In this document: positions 63,460 to 64,000 of the stretch, one piece after another | Layout: each line of letters opens with the position of its first letter | How positions within the stretch are numbered: position 1 is the stretch's first letter | DNA from: Lachnospiraceae bacterium UBA3310 | GTDB taxonomy: Bacteria; Bacillota; Clostridia; Lachnospirales; Lachnospiraceae | Assembly (NCBI GenBank): GCA_002361355.1 | Contig: DESQ01000019.1 | Span: forward strand, 119,542 to 183,541 | Direction of reading: 5' to 3' | Length of the DNA: 64,000 nucleotides | Program-made: the position numbers and the translations under genes | Notes under the pieces: model-generated | Database searches by the model: none | The model's input: only the letters and a program-made list of their open reading frames with translations | Told to the model about the DNA's origin: nothing

Positions 63460-63492
63460 GGGTAAAACAGAACGAGACGGAGGTTACATACA

Positions 63493-64000
63493 ATGGAACT
63501 CAGAGTGCTTCAATACTTTCTCGCCGTTACAAGAGAGCAGAGCATATCCGGCGCTGCCGAGTCCCTGCATCTCTCCCAGCCTACCTTGTCAAGGCAGCTC
63601 AAGGATCTGGAAGATGAACTTGGAAAGCAGCTTTTTATCCGTGGGAACCGTAAAATCACCCTGACAGAAGAAGGCATGATCTTAAGAAAACGTGCAGAAG
63701 AAGTGATTGACCTGATCAACAAAACGGAACATGAAATTTCCACTACGGATGATGTCATTACAGGCGACGTGTATATCGGCGCGGGGGAAACAGATGCTGT
63801 CCGTTATCTCGCCAGGGCAGCCAGGGAATTACAAAAAGAATATCCTGATGTGCATTACCATATATCCAGTGGTGATACGACAGATGTTCTGGAACGTCTT
63901 GACAAGGGGCTGATCGATTTCGGGCTTCTTTTTGGCACAATCGACACCTCAAAATATGAATATTTGAGCTTTCCTGTTTGTTGTGGTCAAGCATTTTTGT
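63493..64000 (+). CDS. LysR-family transcriptional regulator, N-terminal part (runs off window)
   Basis: 169 codons are present. The N-terminal winged helix-turn-helix is clear (MELRVLQYFLAVTREQSISGAAESLHLSQPTLSRQLKDLEDELG and RKITLTEEG). The effector domain begins GDVYIGAGETDAVRYLA. GGAGG lies nine bases before the ATG. It diverges from the aldo/keto reductase cluster and probably regulates it. Confidence 0.92.
   Translation, partial: MELRVLQYFLAVTREQSISGAAESLHLSQPTLSRQLKDLEDELGKQLFIRGNRKITLTEEGMILRKRAEEVIDLINKTEHEISTTDDVITGDVYIGAGETDAVRYLARAARELQKEYPDVHYHISSGDTTDVLERLDKGLIDFGLLFGTIDTSKYEYLSFPVCCGQAFL

Noticed and set aside
63960..64000. A frameshift near the end of the LysR gene, because FPVCCGQAFL departs from the usual LysR pattern
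   Set aside because: Too close to the window edge to judge; the sequence after 64000 is needed.

Overview
The window looks like a chromosomal stretch from a gut-type member of the Lachnospiraceae (Clostridia). This rests on the Gly/Pro-rich FtsH N-terminus, lipoprotein substrate-binding proteins with Ala/Glu/Pro linkers, several YesM/YesN-, NarL/LuxR- and LytTR-type two-component systems, a PTS EIIC-EAL fusion, DUF3737, strong AGGAGG ribosome binding sites, and moderate GC judged by eye. No rRNA, tRNA, CRISPR array, insertion sequence or phage genes were seen, and no gene-free stretch exceeds about 300 bases.

Region 1 (1-10.4 kb): the 5' end of ftsH, pyrG, a GH3 beta-glucosidase, a sensor kinase/response regulator pair divergent from a three-gene lantibiotic-immunity-type ABC transporter, a small acidic protein and a ketopantoate-reductase-family enzyme. 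Region 2 (10.4-18.1 kb, minus strand): a sensing cassette (solute-binding protein, YesM kinase, AraC-type regulator) upstream of an importer whose own binding protein carries an internal deletion. Its ATPase has an unusual insertion of about 120 residues. The layout resembles the HptRSA sugar-phosphate sensing system coupled to an AfuABC-type importer.

Region 3 (18.1-27.7 kb, plus strand): a ten-gene Mrp/Mbh-type cation/proton antiporter operon with a near-consensus promoter, a fused MbhE-MbhF subunit and four NuoL/M/N-type subunits, but no hydrogenase module. Region 4 (27.7-36.1 kb): a GLUG-repeat surface protein overlapping an MMPL/RND transporter, then a divergent KtrB/KtrA-type potassium uptake pair. 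Region 5 (36.1-44.2 kb): an RbsABC/MglABC-type sugar importer followed by a second PBP1-type binding protein, a NarL-type two-component system and an anchored family-1 binding protein. Paired 10-bp dyads overlap the -35 position of its promoter. 

Region 6 (44.2-51.1 kb): a PTS EIIC-EAL fusion broken by one in-frame stop, a transglutaminase-like lipoprotein, an AgrC/AgrA-like pair and a TfoX-N protein. Region 7 (51.3-64 kb) is accessory: a GNAT enzyme, DUF3737, two MATE exporters, an antitoxin with a decayed PIN toxin, an AT-rich solitary C5-methyltransferase with its own DNA-binding domain, a LysM lipoprotein frameshifted by a 4-bp duplication, other lipoproteins, a ferredoxin-type aldo/keto reductase and the start of a LysR regulator. 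Four genes here are broken (solute-binding protein, EIIC-EAL, PIN toxin, LysM lipoprotein). Apart from the PIN toxin, each could be restored by one simple event or reflect an assembly error.

Many starts were moved downstream of the longest open frame because a good ribosome binding site sits immediately before an internal ATG, GTG or TTG; these choices are given per gene.
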